This document shows, piece by piece, positions 6,489 through 14,626 of a stretch of DNA of 25,917 bases. The notes below the pieces were generated by a model. That model was not told where the DNA came from and made no database searches. It was given only the letters and a program-made list of their open reading frames with translations. This DNA comes from an uncultured Planctomycetales bacterium (GTDB lineage Bacteria; Planctomycetota; Planctomycetia; Pirellulales; Thermoguttaceae), in NCBI GenBank assembly GCA_937889015.1, contig CALARR010000224.1:1-25917 (forward strand). The letters are read 5' to 3'. The stretch's first letter is position 1, and every line of letters begins with the position of its first letter. A program made the translations under genes and the position numbers.

Positions 6489-9400
6489 TCACAACTCGCT
6501 GCGCAACTTGTCTGCCACCATTTCGGCGATCCGTTTTGCGCCCGCCGGCTCCGGGTGTACGCCGTCGGGCCGCAACAGGGACAAATCCTGGCGGAAGATC
6601 TCGTACAAGTCCACCATCGGCGAACCGGTCGTCTGCGCCACACGCTGGACCGCGGCCCGATAGTCCCTTAAGAGCTTCTCCAGGCCGCCTTGCGGCTCGT
6701 AATACTCCTTGGGATGACGCGTGAAGTACGGTTCCGGCACAATCGCCGGCAGCGTGCACAACACGACGCGCGCGTTCTTCTGACGGCAGCGGTCGACCAG
6801 CTCGCGGAGGTTCTTTTCGTACTGCTCCAGCGGCACCTTGAACCGCCCCGGCGCGGTCAACACGCTGTCGTTGGTGCCGAACAGCATCACGACCCAACGC
6901 GGCTGAAAGGCGAGCACGTCGGTTTCCAGCCGGGCCATTCCCTGCTGGCTCGTGTTGCCGCCAATGCCCGCATTGATCACCTTGGTGCCAGGTAGAAGCG
7001 ACTCCAGGACATCGGGATAGCGATGGCCGTGGGGCAGGCCGGCACCGTGGGTGATGCTGTCGCCGAGACAGACCACGACCGGCAGGGGCTTCTGCAGGAC
7101 CACCCGCACCGGCCCGAACAGCCCGGCCGGCCGAGCGTGCTTGCGATCGTAGCGGTTGGCCAGCGAGGGAACCACATCGACCTGCAAGCGGTTTGGTCCG
7201 GGGCGCAGGGCCTGGCTCAGATCCCATTGGAAGGGCGCCCAGAAGCGCGGGCCGAGGTCCTGGCCGTTGAGCCGCACCAGGGCCCAATCGCCCACGCGGC
7301 CCAAGTCGAGCTGATAGCCTTGGCCGTCGGCTGGCGCGGCCTCGAAGCTTGTCTCAAACCGGAGCGTTTCGGCCGCATCCGCCGGCCCAGGCAACTGCGT
7401 GCCCAGCGCCTTGCCGCCGGCCGTGGCCACGGTCCAGGGGCCGGTCAGGGCGATCTGCTTTGCGGTGGCGCGCGGTGCCGGCACGGGGGCCGCCTGGCGC
7501 GGCGTGGCCGGATCGATGCACAGCACCAGCGTCTGCCGCCGCTCCAAACGCATGGGCAAGACGGTGGACTTGCCGATGCACTTTCCCGCCGCGGGGCTGA
7601 AGCGATCGTACCAGGGATCGTACCACTGGGCGTGGCCCTGGGCCTGGCAGGTGATCGAGGCCTCGATCGGTTCCTCGCCCTCGTTGGTCAACAGGTAGTG
7701 GTGTACGTCATGCCGGACCAGGTGCGCGTAGCGCAAGCCGGGCAAGGGCCGATCGGTCTCCAGGTCGCGCGGCAATTTGGCGACCAAGGCCGCGGAAGGC
7801 TCGCCCGAACAATGCCGCACCAGCACGCCGGCGGCCTGCAACTGGCGGATCTTCTGCAGGGTCTTGCCTTGGGGCATGCGGTCGTCGTCGACGATCAGCA
7901 GGGCATAGCTCATGGGCCCGACGCGCAGCCGGCGGCCTTCGACCTGGGCCTGCTCGACCAGTCGCCAGTCCTCCAGGTAGTTGAAGTCCACCTGGTTCTG
8001 CAGGAGCCACTTCGCGGCGCGCCACGGCAGGCGGTTGTTCACGCTCAGCACGGCCACATCGCAGACCTGCCGGCCCTCGGACACCAGACCGCACAGCCGG
8101 GTCGTATAGTCGGCGAACGGCCGGTAGTGCGGCCACCAGGCGTTGTGCAGGCCCAGATCCGGCGGACGCTCGTTGACCCGCTCCTCGCGAATCGAGTAAT
8201 AGAACGCGTGTGGCGACAGCAGGTTCACTCCGCGGACCAACATCCAATCGGCCAGCCACTTCATCTCGTCCATCGTGAGCTGCCAGCCATAGGCGCCGTA
8301 GAGCTCGTCCAGGTTGCGCCGGCGTTGGTCGTGCCGGGCCACGCTGCTGGAGCACTTGGCCACCGTGCTGTTGACGCCCTCCAAGGCGGTGGGGCTGTCG
8401 GGCACCACCCAGCGCCAGACGATGTCCTGGCCGGGAATCTGGAACAAGCGCAGGGGCCGGATCTCGTCGCTGCCGCCCGGATGCCCGGTCAACGCGACCC
8501 GGTGCTCGGCACACCAGTGCGACAACTGCTGGTAGTAGCTCTCGTCCAATCGCTCAGCGAGCGTCAGTTCAAAGTCCTGGCGCAGGGCTTCGGTCTGCTC
8601 GCCGCAATCGGCAAACAAGGCCGGCAGCATCGGCAGCAAGGCGTAACCGCGTCGCGAGCGAAAATACTCGGGCAAGCCGGGGGTCCAGGGGCGCACCCCC
8701 TTGCGCGGACTGCGGCCCAGCAGGCTCGGCTCGTCGGTGAAGATGCCGATCACGGTCGAACCGAAATGCTCTTTGAGCGTGTCCCAGTAGGGCTCGTAGG
8801 CGCACTTCAAGAAGGTCCGCATGGCCTCGGGGTTGAGCAGGTCGGCGGCGGCCGGGGCGCTGGGTTTGCCCGACTCCTCGCCCGGGTGCACGCCGCGGAT
8901 CGTGCCGCGCGAGGGCACGGCCACAAACCGCATCAGGCGCCAGCGGCCGGCCGTGAGTTGGAGTTTCTCGGCCGGGCGCTCGATGAGGCGCGACTGTTTC
9001 AGGTCCAAGGCCTGGCCCGGGGCCGGTTCGGGCAGGAGCACGGCGGCCACCAGGGCGTCTTCGGTTGGCGTTGGGATGTCGATCTCCGCGGGTCCAACCA
9101 CGGTCTGCGATTCGGCAAGCAAGCCTTGGGCTGCGAAGGCCGGGTTGGAGCGGACCACCGCCCCGTGGGCCGATCCAGAGGGATACATGCCTTCGTCGTA
9201 GAGGCAGACGCGCATGCCGGTGCGCGCCGCCTCTTCCACCGCAAACCGCACATGCCCCAACCAGCGCGCGCCCATATAGGGAATCTCGGCCGGCAGGCCC
9301 ATTCGGGCGTGGATCACGAAGGCCTGGACTCCCTGGCGGCGGAACTCGGCCATCTGCCGGGCCGTCTCCTGGTCCGAAAGCTCGTCGTTCCAGAACCAGA

Positions 9401-9527
9401 AGGGCATCTGCGAATACTGTGGATCGGCGCGGCGCAGTTCCGCCTGCCAATCGGCGGCGGTCAGCCCAGCGGGCCAGGCGGCGGTCAACAGCATCAGCAG
9501 CCAAGAGCGAGCGTATCGTGCCAGCAT
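6489..9527 (-). CDS. GH106-like glycoside hydrolase fused to a C-terminal SGNH/GDSL esterase
   Basis: A 1012-residue secreted protein. The ATG at 9527 has GGAGA seven bases upstream and opens a signal peptide (LARYARSWLLMLLTAAWPAG). Residues about 25-650 look like the GH106 alpha-L-rhamnosidase-like fold: MPFWFWNDELSDQETARQM, IHARMG, VCLYDEGMYPSG, IGIFTDEPSLLG, MDEMKWLADWMLVRGVN and LSPHAFYYS. Residues about 700-800 form a galactose-binding-like jelly roll (DWALVRLNGQDLG, ANRYDRKHARPAGLFGPVRV). Residues 818-1012 are a complete SGNH hydrolase: GDS (S824), the glycine/asparagine block GIGGN, GTND (N886) and DGVH (D988, H991). So one polypeptide probably removes deoxysugars and acyl esters. GH106 members act on rhamnose; assignment here is by motif only. 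It heads a likely two-gene unit with the GH29 gene. Confidence 0.85.
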   Translation of the reverse strand: MLARYARSWLLMLLTAAWPAGLTAADWQAELRRADPQYSQMPFWFWNDELSDQETARQMAEFRRQGVQAFVIHARMGLPAEIPYMGARWLGHVRFAVEEAARTGMRVCLYDEGMYPSGSAHGAVVRSNPAFAAQGLLAESQTVVGPAEIDIPTPTEDALVAAVLLPEPAPGQALDLKQSRLIERPAEKLQLTAGRWRLMRFVAVPSRGTIRGVHPGEESGKPSAPAAADLLNPEAMRTFLKCAYEPYWDTLKEHFGSTVIGIFTDEPSLLGRSPRKGVRPWTPGLPEYFRSRRGYALLPMLPALFADCGEQTEALRQDFELTLAERLDESYYQQLSHWCAEHRVALTGHPGGSDEIRPLRLFQIPGQDIVWRWVVPDSPTALEGVNSTVAKCSSSVARHDQRRRNLDELYGAYGWQLTMDEMKWLADWMLVRGVNLLSPHAFYYSIREERVNERPPDLGLHNAWWPHYRPFADYTTRLCGLVSEGRQVCDVAVLSVNNRLPWRAAKWLLQNQVDFNYLEDWRLVEQAQVEGRRLRVGPMSYALLIVDDDRMPQGKTLQKIRQLQAAGVLVRHCSGEPSAALVAKLPRDLETDRPLPGLRYAHLVRHDVHHYLLTNEGEEPIEASITCQAQGHAQWYDPWYDRFSPAAGKCIGKSTVLPMRLERRQTLVLCIDPATPRQAAPVPAPRATAKQIALTGPWTVATAGGKALGTQLPGPADAAETLRFETSFEAAPADGQGYQLDLGRVGDWALVRLNGQDLGPRFWAPFQWDLSQALRPGPNRLQVDVVPSLANRYDRKHARPAGLFGPVRVVLQKPLPVVVCLGDSITHGAGLPHGHRYPDVLESLLPGTKVINAGIGGNTSQQGMARLETDVLAFQPRWVVMLFGTNDSVLTAPGRFKVPLEQYEKNLRELVDRCRQKNARVVLCTLPAIVPEPYFTRHPKEYYEPQGGLEKLLRDYRAAVQRVAQTTGSPMVDLYEIFRQDLSLLRPDGVHPEPAGAKRIAEMVADKLRSEL

Positions 9528-9605
9528 GGTACTCTCTCCGCAAAGAACACTGAATGGGATGGCGTGAGCCATGGTCCGGCTAGCGTTTATTGGTGCTCAG
9601 AATAG

Positions 9606-9672
9606 TAATGCAACGTGAGGGTGGCGTTTGCCGCACGAAACCGGGCTCCCGTTGGTCGCCCTGGTTGCATTA
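9606..9672. repeat. 67-bp inverted-repeat element bounded by TAATGCAAC / GTTGCATTA
   Basis: Perfect 9-bp terminal inverted repeats enclose a GC-rich centre with CGAAACCGGGCTCCC. Both ends carry TA, as in the 83-bp family. A decayed relative of the centre and right half is at about 18078-18120, where I count roughly 33 of 43 matching bases. Confidence 0.6.
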
Positions 9673-9688
9673 TTTGTCTGAGGGTCAA

Positions 9689-9771
9689 TAGAGCCGGTCC
9701 CAGAACCTGTCGGCCGCTCAGTCCTGCTGGGCCGCCCGACGGGGCTATGATGGTTCTGGGATAGGCTCTTA
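9689..9771 (+). repeat. 83-bp MITE-like repeat, copy C
   Basis: It has TA at both ends and imperfect terminal inverted repeats: left AGAGCCGGTCCCAGAACC, and right end, read on the other strand, AGAGCCTATCCCAGAACC. These differ at only two central positions. It is one arm of an inverted pair with copy D. Confidence 0.85.
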
Positions 9772-9800
9772 GCAAACGATGATCTACGGCTCCCAGCTTA

Positions 9801-9855
9801 CCAAAAACAACAGCCGTCGTCCGGTGGGTTGGTTCCACACCTGGACGACGGCTGT
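9801..9855 (-). terminator. Intrinsic terminator downstream of the cold-shock gene
   Basis: ACAGCCGTCGTCC at 9810-9822 and GGACGACGGCTGT at 9843-9855 form a perfect 13-bp stem, extended by GGTG/CACC inside with one bulged base. Read on the minus strand the stem is followed at once by TGTTTTTGG. This is the clearest rho-independent terminator in the window, and it faces transcripts leaving the cold-shock gene. It lies about 165 bp beyond that stop, with repeat copy D in between. Confidence 0.75.
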
Positions 9856-9939
9856 GATGGCTGGATGTCTTTTTGGAGCCGTCCTCAAGACCGCATCCGC
9901 AGAAACGGCCCGGCTGGGGGCGGCATTCCTCCCAAGCCT

Positions 9940-10022
9940 TAGAACCTATCCCAGAACTGCCACAGCTAGGCCGGGCGGCCCAGCGGGAGCGCTCTGCCGA
10001 CAGGTTCTGGGACCGGCTCTCA
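9940..10022 (-). repeat. 83-bp MITE-like repeat, copy D (inverted)
   Basis: Read on the minus strand it has the same length and ends as copy C: GAGCCGGTCCCAGAACCTGTCGG at the left divided by a variable centre from GTTCTGGGATAGGTTCTA at the right. Its left edge overlaps the TGA stop of the cold-shock gene at 10020-10022. The terminal TA is intact at 9940 but reads CA at the gene side. Confidence 0.82.
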
Positions 10023-10217
10023 GACCGGTCGGATCGAAGTCGCGCGCGGCCCCTTCGGGCCTTGTCCGACTTCGTATTCCACAGTCTGACCCACGGTCAG
10101 CGTTTCGAACTTGGCGTCCTGGACTTCAGAGCAATGGAAGAACATGTCCCCCCGCTCGCCGTCGATAAACCCAAAACCCTTGTCCACGACCAACTTCTTA
10201 ATCGTACCCTGCGGCAT
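10020..10217 (-). CDS. Cold-shock-domain protein (CspA family)
   Basis: A 65-residue single-domain nucleic-acid-binding protein, normal CspA length. It shows the family order: MPQGTIKKLVVDKGFGFI with RNP1 as KGFGFI, then DMFFHCSEV as RNP2 (FFH), the turn GQTVEYEVGQG, and the usual closing KGPRATSI. Such proteins melt RNA secondary structure in the cytoplasm. The ATG at 10217 has GAGGAG about seven bases upstream; a longer frame from 10265 would add residues with no family match. The leader before the start is T-rich on the coding strand, with GGTTTGTTTT twice (about 10234-10256). The stop codon overlaps the edge of repeat copy D, and an intrinsic terminator follows at 9801-9855. Confidence 0.95.
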   Translation of the reverse strand: MPQGTIKKLVVDKGFGFIDGERGDMFFHCSEVQDAKFETLTVGQTVEYEVGQGPKGPRATSIRPV

Positions 10218-10506
10218 AGCGCCACTCCTCACAAAAACAAACCACGAAAACAAACCTTCGGCCAAAGTGCCAGGACACCGGGGGGGCTGGCCCGAGCACG
10301 CTCAGGCTGGCAAGCCACGGCCGTTGGGCCGGGCAACCCCTGGGGACCAAGACTTCGGTCAAACCCCGGGGGTGGAAGGATCAGCCGCAATCGGAAACAG
10401 GGACCTTCTCGAAGGACACCGCCACGCGAAACGCTGGATGATGGCCGGAATGGACTCCGTGGGAGTTCGATGTCCATCCCTTCTTCTTTCCACCCGCTTG
10501 GCCGAT

Positions 10507-10536
10507 AGTATACCAGTGTTTTCGCGCTGAGAAAAT
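10507..10536 (-). promoter_or_regulatory. Possible extended -10 promoter for the cold-shock gene
   Basis: On the minus strand TGGTATACT matches an extended -10 (TG-N-TATACT), with a weak TTTTCT 17 bases upstream. If used, it would give the cold-shock mRNA a leader of about 280 nucleotides. Long structured leaders are known for cspA-type mRNAs. Support is sequence resemblance only. Confidence 0.35.
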
Positions 10537-10719
10537 GGGGCCTGGAGAACCACCCGGCCGATCCACCCCCCGGGCGATTGCGGCCGGCCGGCTCCGTCCC
10601 TGGCCGCCATCACCGCCCTGTCCCGGTGGCTCACCGTCGGGGCCCCGTGTTACAATGGCCCTGTTGTATCGGACCAGCATATGGCCTTGCCGCCCGGCTC
10701 TCGGAACCACGGCATACTC

Positions 10720-10726
10720 GGAGGGG
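10720..10726 (+). promoter_or_regulatory. Shine-Dalgarno deciding the start of the NPCBM/HzsA-like gene
   Basis: GGAGGGG ends three bases before the ATG at 10730, and the protein read from there begins with a signal peptide. In-frame ATGs further upstream lack such a site. Confidence 0.75.
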
Positions 10727-10729
10727 ACC

Positions 10730-13700
10730 ATGACGCGATGCGGCATATCGATCGTGCTAGTCGGTTGCACAGTTCTATTGGTCGTCGGGGAAGTTGGAGC
10801 CGCCGGCGACGGGCACGCCCCGCGCGGATATGTGAAGAAGGACACGTGGGTCCAGACCATGCTCGCGGCGCGCGCCACCTTGGCCGCGATGAGCGGCCAG
10901 CGCGCTGAGGCCACGTCGGCCAAGCCCTTCCTGAGCGAACCCATCGCTGGCGACGGTCCCGGGCAGGCGATTTCCGTCTCGGTGAGCGGCGTGCAGACCA
11001 TGCGTCTGGTGAGCGTGATGGTCGAAGGCAAGGGCAACTGCCACATTTGGGGCGATGCCCGGCTGATCGCCAAAGACGGCAGCCAAACGCGCCTGAGTTC
11101 GCTCACCCCGACCTATGTCTCGGTGGGATGGGGCGACCTGTTGAAGGACGAGAATTGGCTGCACAAGCCCCTGGCAATCGGCCAGCGCACGTTCGAGCAC
11201 GGCATTTGGGTCCATGCCAACAGCGACGTCTGCTATCGGCTGGACAAGAAGTACGAGCGCTTGGAGGCCTGGATCGGCATGGACGCGCATCGGGCCGCGG
11301 GGCAGGCTCGGTTCCAGGTTCTGTTTGACACGCCCGACCTCGCTCCGCAGTTGGCGGCGCGCATCAGCCGCGATTTTCCCGAGCCGTCCAAATGGCTGGC
11401 CGAGGATTCCGGACGCAAGCGGGAATTGGATTGGTTTCGTGACGCGACCGCGCAAACGGACCAGGTCCTGATCGGCCGGGCCTTGGGCGCCTGTGGACCG
11501 GCCGCGGCGCTGCGCCGGGAACTGAGCGAATTGCAGCGTGCCAAGGCGCCCTATGACGATCCGCGATGGCTCGATCTGTACACGCGCGCTTGCCGCTATC
11601 GCCAGGTCTATGCCGTGGCGCAGCGGATCTGGATTGTCGAGATCCGCCAGGCCGTGCTGGAGCGATTGGAGGCCCTGGTCTGGACCGCTGCCGAGGCTCC
11701 AGCGTGGGCGGCCCTGCGCGCGAAGGCCGAGCGTCTGACCGGCCCAGACCAGCCGGGCGTGGAGGTGCACGTCGCCGCGCTGCGCCCCGCGATGGAACAG
11801 TTGGCCCAGCATCTTGCGGGCCAGTACCAGGCGGCCCCCGCGTTGTTGGCGCGGGCCGATGAGGCGCGGACGCGGCTGCAGGCGTTTGTGTCCGGTTTGA
11901 CACAGGGGCAGGATGCGGCCGTGGCGGATCTGGCGGCCTTGTCCGACCAGATCGCCGGTCTGCGGCGTGCGCTGTTCGCTGCCATGCCCGGCGTGGGGGA
12001 ATTTCTGTCCACGCCCGGCGGCGCGCAGATGGACCGGGAGTGGCTGCAGCAGTATCGGGCCCTGGCCGTGGATCTGGGCCGCCGCGAGCATTTCCGGCAG
12101 GTGGCCGGCGAGACCTTCCGGCCGGCCTCCTTGATCCTTGACGCGGATCGCGATCCGCTGGACGTGGTGCTGCGCCGCACGGCGGCCTTGCTGGCCGATC
12201 TTTCGGCCAAGGCTCCGCGCACGGCGGACGCGGGATCGTCCTTGGCCGGATGCGCCGCCGAGTTGGAGCGACTCCGCCAGGCGTCCGCGGCGATCGGTCC
12301 GGAACACCCCGAGGCGCGCCTGGCATTGTTTGCCGGCGCGTGCCGGTTGCGCCGCCAAATCGCGCTGCGCAATCCGCTGTTGGACTTCAGCGAAATCCTG
12401 TTCATCAAGCGGCACCGCGCCTTGTTCAACCACATGTGCGACCAGTACTACGGCATGGCGGCCATGCCGGGCGGCGGATTGTATGTGTTGCGCGATCCAT
12501 TCGGTCCCGATCCTCAGGTCCGCGACCTGCTGGCCGACGCGGTGGTCACGCGCGGCCGCCTGACCGGCCAGAAGCTCAGCGGCGGCCCGTTGCGGCTGTG
12601 GGACGTGCGGTTTGACGGCAACGGCAATCTCCACGGCGAGGAGACGACCGGCGGTTGCTTCCTGTCGCCCGACTTGTCCTACGACGGCCGCACGGTTGCC
12701 TTTGCCTATGTCGAGTGCCAGGGCGATCGCGAGCATCGCCATCACACCGACGCGACGCGCGGCCACTGGCACGAAGGCCGCTGCTATCACGTCTTCAAGG
12801 TCGACATCGACGGCACGCACCTGGAGCAACTGACCGACGGCACCTGGAATGAATTTGACCCCTGCTGGCTGCCCAACGGCCGGATCGCCATGATCAGCGA
12901 GCGCCGCGGCGGCTACCTGCGCTGCGGTCGCGTGTGCCCCAACTACAACCTGTTCGACATGGCCGCCGACGGCAGCGACATCCAGTGCCTGAGCTTCCAC
13001 GAGACCAACGAATGGCACCCCAGCGTCACGCACGACGGCCGCATCCTCTACACGCGCTGGGACTACGTCGACCGTTTCGGCTGCACGGCGCATCACCCCT
13101 GGATCACGACCTTGGACGGGCGCGACTCGCGCGCCGTGCATGGCAATTTCGCCCCGCGCGCGGCCCGGCCCGACATGGAACTGGACTGCCGGGCGATCCC
13201 CAACTCGCCCAAGTTCCTGGCCACGGCCGCTCCGCACCATGGCCAGGCCTTTGGCTCGCTGGTCACGATCGATCCGCGGATCGAGGATGACGACGCCATG
13301 GGGCCGGTCAAGCGGATCACGCCCGAGGTGGGCTTCCCCGAGTGCCAAGGGGGCGGCCAGGTGTATGGCACGGCCTGGCCGTTGAGCGAGGACTATTACC
13401 TGTGCGTGTACGACGGATCGATGGACCCCAGCGCGGGCCGGCAAGGGGGCGGTTTCCTGCGCGGCGACTACGGGATCTATCTGGTGGACAGCTTCGGCAA
13501 CCGGGAATTGCTGTATCGCGATCCGCAGATCGCCTGCCAGAACCCGATTCCGGTGCGGCCGCGGCCGATTCCACCGCGGATGCCCGAAATGCACGTGCGC
13601 CGCGCGGAAGCCAATCCGGCCGTGCGTGCCGGCCTGCCGGCGGCGGCGCAAGCGCCGGAAGGCACGGCGGCCGTGATCAACGTCTACGAGAGCATCAAGC

Positions 13701-14488
13701 CCTGGCCCGAAGCCACGCAGATCAAGTCTCTCCGCGTTTTGCAGGTCTTGCCCATGACGGTCCCCTCCGGCTCCCTGCGCCCGCACGAAACGGGGCTCCG
13801 CGAGCCTTCGGCGCGGGATTCGGTGGTGCCGGTGCGCTACGTGCTGGGCACGGTGCCGGTGGAGGACGACGGCAGCGCGCACTTCATCGTGCCGGCCAAC
13901 AAGGAGATGTTCTTCCAGGCCCTGGACGATCGCGGCCTGGCGGTGCAGTCGATGCGTTCGGCCACCTATGTACACGAAGGCGAACGGCTGCTGTGCCAAG
14001 GCTGCCACGAGCCCAAGCACCGCGCGCCGCAGTTGCCCAGCGTGCTGCCCAAGGCCTTGCGGCGCGAGCCCTCGCGGTTGGTGGCCGACGTGGACGGTTC
14101 GAATCCCTTCAGCTACCCGCGCCTCGTGCAGCCCGTGCTCGACAAACACTGCGTGGACTGCCACGCCAAGGAGTCCAAGACGGCCCCCAACCTGGCGCGC
14201 GAACCGATCCAGCGCAACTGGTTCGCCTCCTACAACAACCTGGCCGAGAAGTACGGCTTCTGGGACTATGGCGACGGCTTGCGGACCACGCCGGGCCGGT
14301 TCGGGGCGCGCGCCTCAAAGCTGTACGAACTGCTGCAGAAGGGGCACTACGACGTCAAGCTCAGCGACGAGGAATTGCACCGCCTGACGCTCTGGTTGGA
14401 CTGCGTGTCGATGTTCTACGGGGTGTATGAGAAGGAAGGGGGCGAAGCCCAACTCCGCGGCGAGATCGCCCGGCCCACGCTGGAGTGA
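10730..14488 (+). CDS. NPCBM + hydrazine-synthase-alpha-like + di-heme secreted protein
   Basis: A 1252-residue exported protein. Residues 1-25 are a signal peptide (SIVLVGCTVLLVVGEVGAAG). Residues about 80-200 match the NPCBM sugar-binding module: WGDLLKDENWLHKPLAIG, then FEHGIWVHANSDVCYRLD. Residues about 205-600 are helical and Ala/Arg-rich with no family I recognise. Residues about 620-1000 resemble the middle domain of the hydrazine synthase alpha subunit: CFLSPDLSYDGRTVAFAYVE, VDIDGTHLEQLTDGTWNEFDP, ISERRGGYLRCGRVCPNY and HPSVTHDGRILYTRWDY, a beta-propeller-like run. The C-terminal part has two c-type heme motifs, C1089-QG-C-H1093 and C1141-VD-C-H1145. Hydrazine synthase belongs to anammox bacteria; here there is no HzsB/C partner, so a different redox or binding role at the cell surface is more likely. 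Unlike simple cytochromes, the hemes sit behind a large propeller and a sugar-binding module. Confidence 0.85.
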   Translation: MTRCGISIVLVGCTVLLVVGEVGAAGDGHAPRGYVKKDTWVQTMLAARATLAAMSGQRAEATSAKPFLSEPIAGDGPGQAISVSVSGVQTMRLVSVMVEGKGNCHIWGDARLIAKDGSQTRLSSLTPTYVSVGWGDLLKDENWLHKPLAIGQRTFEHGIWVHANSDVCYRLDKKYERLEAWIGMDAHRAAGQARFQVLFDTPDLAPQLAARISRDFPEPSKWLAEDSGRKRELDWFRDATAQTDQVLIGRALGACGPAAALRRELSELQRAKAPYDDPRWLDLYTRACRYRQVYAVAQRIWIVEIRQAVLERLEALVWTAAEAPAWAALRAKAERLTGPDQPGVEVHVAALRPAMEQLAQHLAGQYQAAPALLARADEARTRLQAFVSGLTQGQDAAVADLAALSDQIAGLRRALFAAMPGVGEFLSTPGGAQMDREWLQQYRALAVDLGRREHFRQVAGETFRPASLILDADRDPLDVVLRRTAALLADLSAKAPRTADAGSSLAGCAAELERLRQASAAIGPEHPEARLALFAGACRLRRQIALRNPLLDFSEILFIKRHRALFNHMCDQYYGMAAMPGGGLYVLRDPFGPDPQVRDLLADAVVTRGRLTGQKLSGGPLRLWDVRFDGNGNLHGEETTGGCFLSPDLSYDGRTVAFAYVECQGDREHRHHTDATRGHWHEGRCYHVFKVDIDGTHLEQLTDGTWNEFDPCWLPNGRIAMISERRGGYLRCGRVCPNYNLFDMAADGSDIQCLSFHETNEWHPSVTHDGRILYTRWDYVDRFGCTAHHPWITTLDGRDSRAVHGNFAPRAARPDMELDCRAIPNSPKFLATAAPHHGQAFGSLVTIDPRIEDDDAMGPVKRITPEVGFPECQGGGQVYGTAWPLSEDYYLCVYDGSMDPSAGRQGGGFLRGDYGIYLVDSFGNRELLYRDPQIACQNPIPVRPRPIPPRMPEMHVRRAEANPAVRAGLPAAAQAPEGTAAVINVYESIKPWPEATQIKSLRVLQVLPMTVPSGSLRPHETGLREPSARDSVVPVRYVLGTVPVEDDGSAHFIVPANKEMFFQALDDRGLAVQSMRSATYVHEGERLLCQGCHEPKHRAPQLPSVLPKALRREPSRLVADVDGSNPFSYPRLVQPVLDKHCVDCHAKESKTAPNLAREPIQRNWFASYNNLAEKYGFWDYGDGLRTTPGRFGARASKLYELLQKGHYDVKLSDEELHRLTLWLDCVSMFYGVYEKEGGEAQLRGEIARPTLE

Positions 14489-14532
14489 GCGGCCCGGCCT
14501 AGACCGGATTCTGCATGGGGCTGTGGAAGCCT

Positions 14533-14579
14533 GAAGCGCAAGCGAAGGCAAAATGACGAGTTACCCTCGATTGCGCTTC
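14533..14579. terminator. Inverted repeat between convergent stop codons
   Basis: GAAGCGCAAGCGA (14533-14545) pairs with TCGATTGCGCTTC (14567-14579) at 12 of 13 positions around a 21-base loop. It lies between the convergent NPCBM/HzsA-like and nitroreductase genes, where a bidirectional terminator would be useful. It has no T-run, and may instead be a dispersed repeat. Confidence 0.4.
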
Positions 14580-14626
14580 GATCGCGCAGCCTGCTTTCGA
14601 ACATCCTGGGCCATGAATAATCTGCG

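Larger units (their letters stand above)
9528..10019. other. 492-bp repeat-rich gap between two minus-strand genes
   Basis: The gap holds a 67-bp inverted-repeat element, 83-bp repeat copy C, an intrinsic terminator facing the cold-shock gene, and 83-bp copy D in opposite orientation abutting the cold-shock stop codon. The frames open across it (for example plus-strand from 9779) read through these repeats and look like chance. Confidence 0.7.
10218..10729. other. 512-bp divergent gap between the cold-shock gene and the NPCBM/HzsA-like gene
   Basis: No gene is convincing here. It should hold promoters for both directions. The part next to the cold-shock gene carries the T-rich leader; an extended -10 element for that direction lies at about 10507-10515. 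On the plus strand TTACAAT at 10650-10656 resembles a -10 box about 75 bp before the NPCBM gene, but no -35 box is clear. Confidence 0.55.

Noticed and set aside
4910..6643. A longer fucosidase starting at 6643.
   Set aside because: The extra N-terminal residues run through the hairpin-bearing gap and into the upstream gene on another frame, and they would bury the twin-arginine signal in the middle of the protein.
10255..10285. A sigma-54-like TGGCAC sequence upstream of the cold-shock gene.
   Set aside because: The required GC dinucleotide at the -12 position with correct spacing is missing.
9779..10508. Plus-strand frames at 9779-10168 and 9873-10508 over the terminator, repeat D and the cold-shock gene.
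   Set aside because: They read through repeats and antisense to a well-supported cold-shock protein; no family resemblance.
10775..14164. A 1129-codon open frame on the minus strand opposite the NPCBM/HzsA-like gene.
   Set aside because: Its product has no motif, is His/Arg/Gly-rich and mirrors the codon structure of the plus-strand gene, which has a ribosome binding site, signal peptide and heme motifs. Long antisense frames are expected at this GC content.
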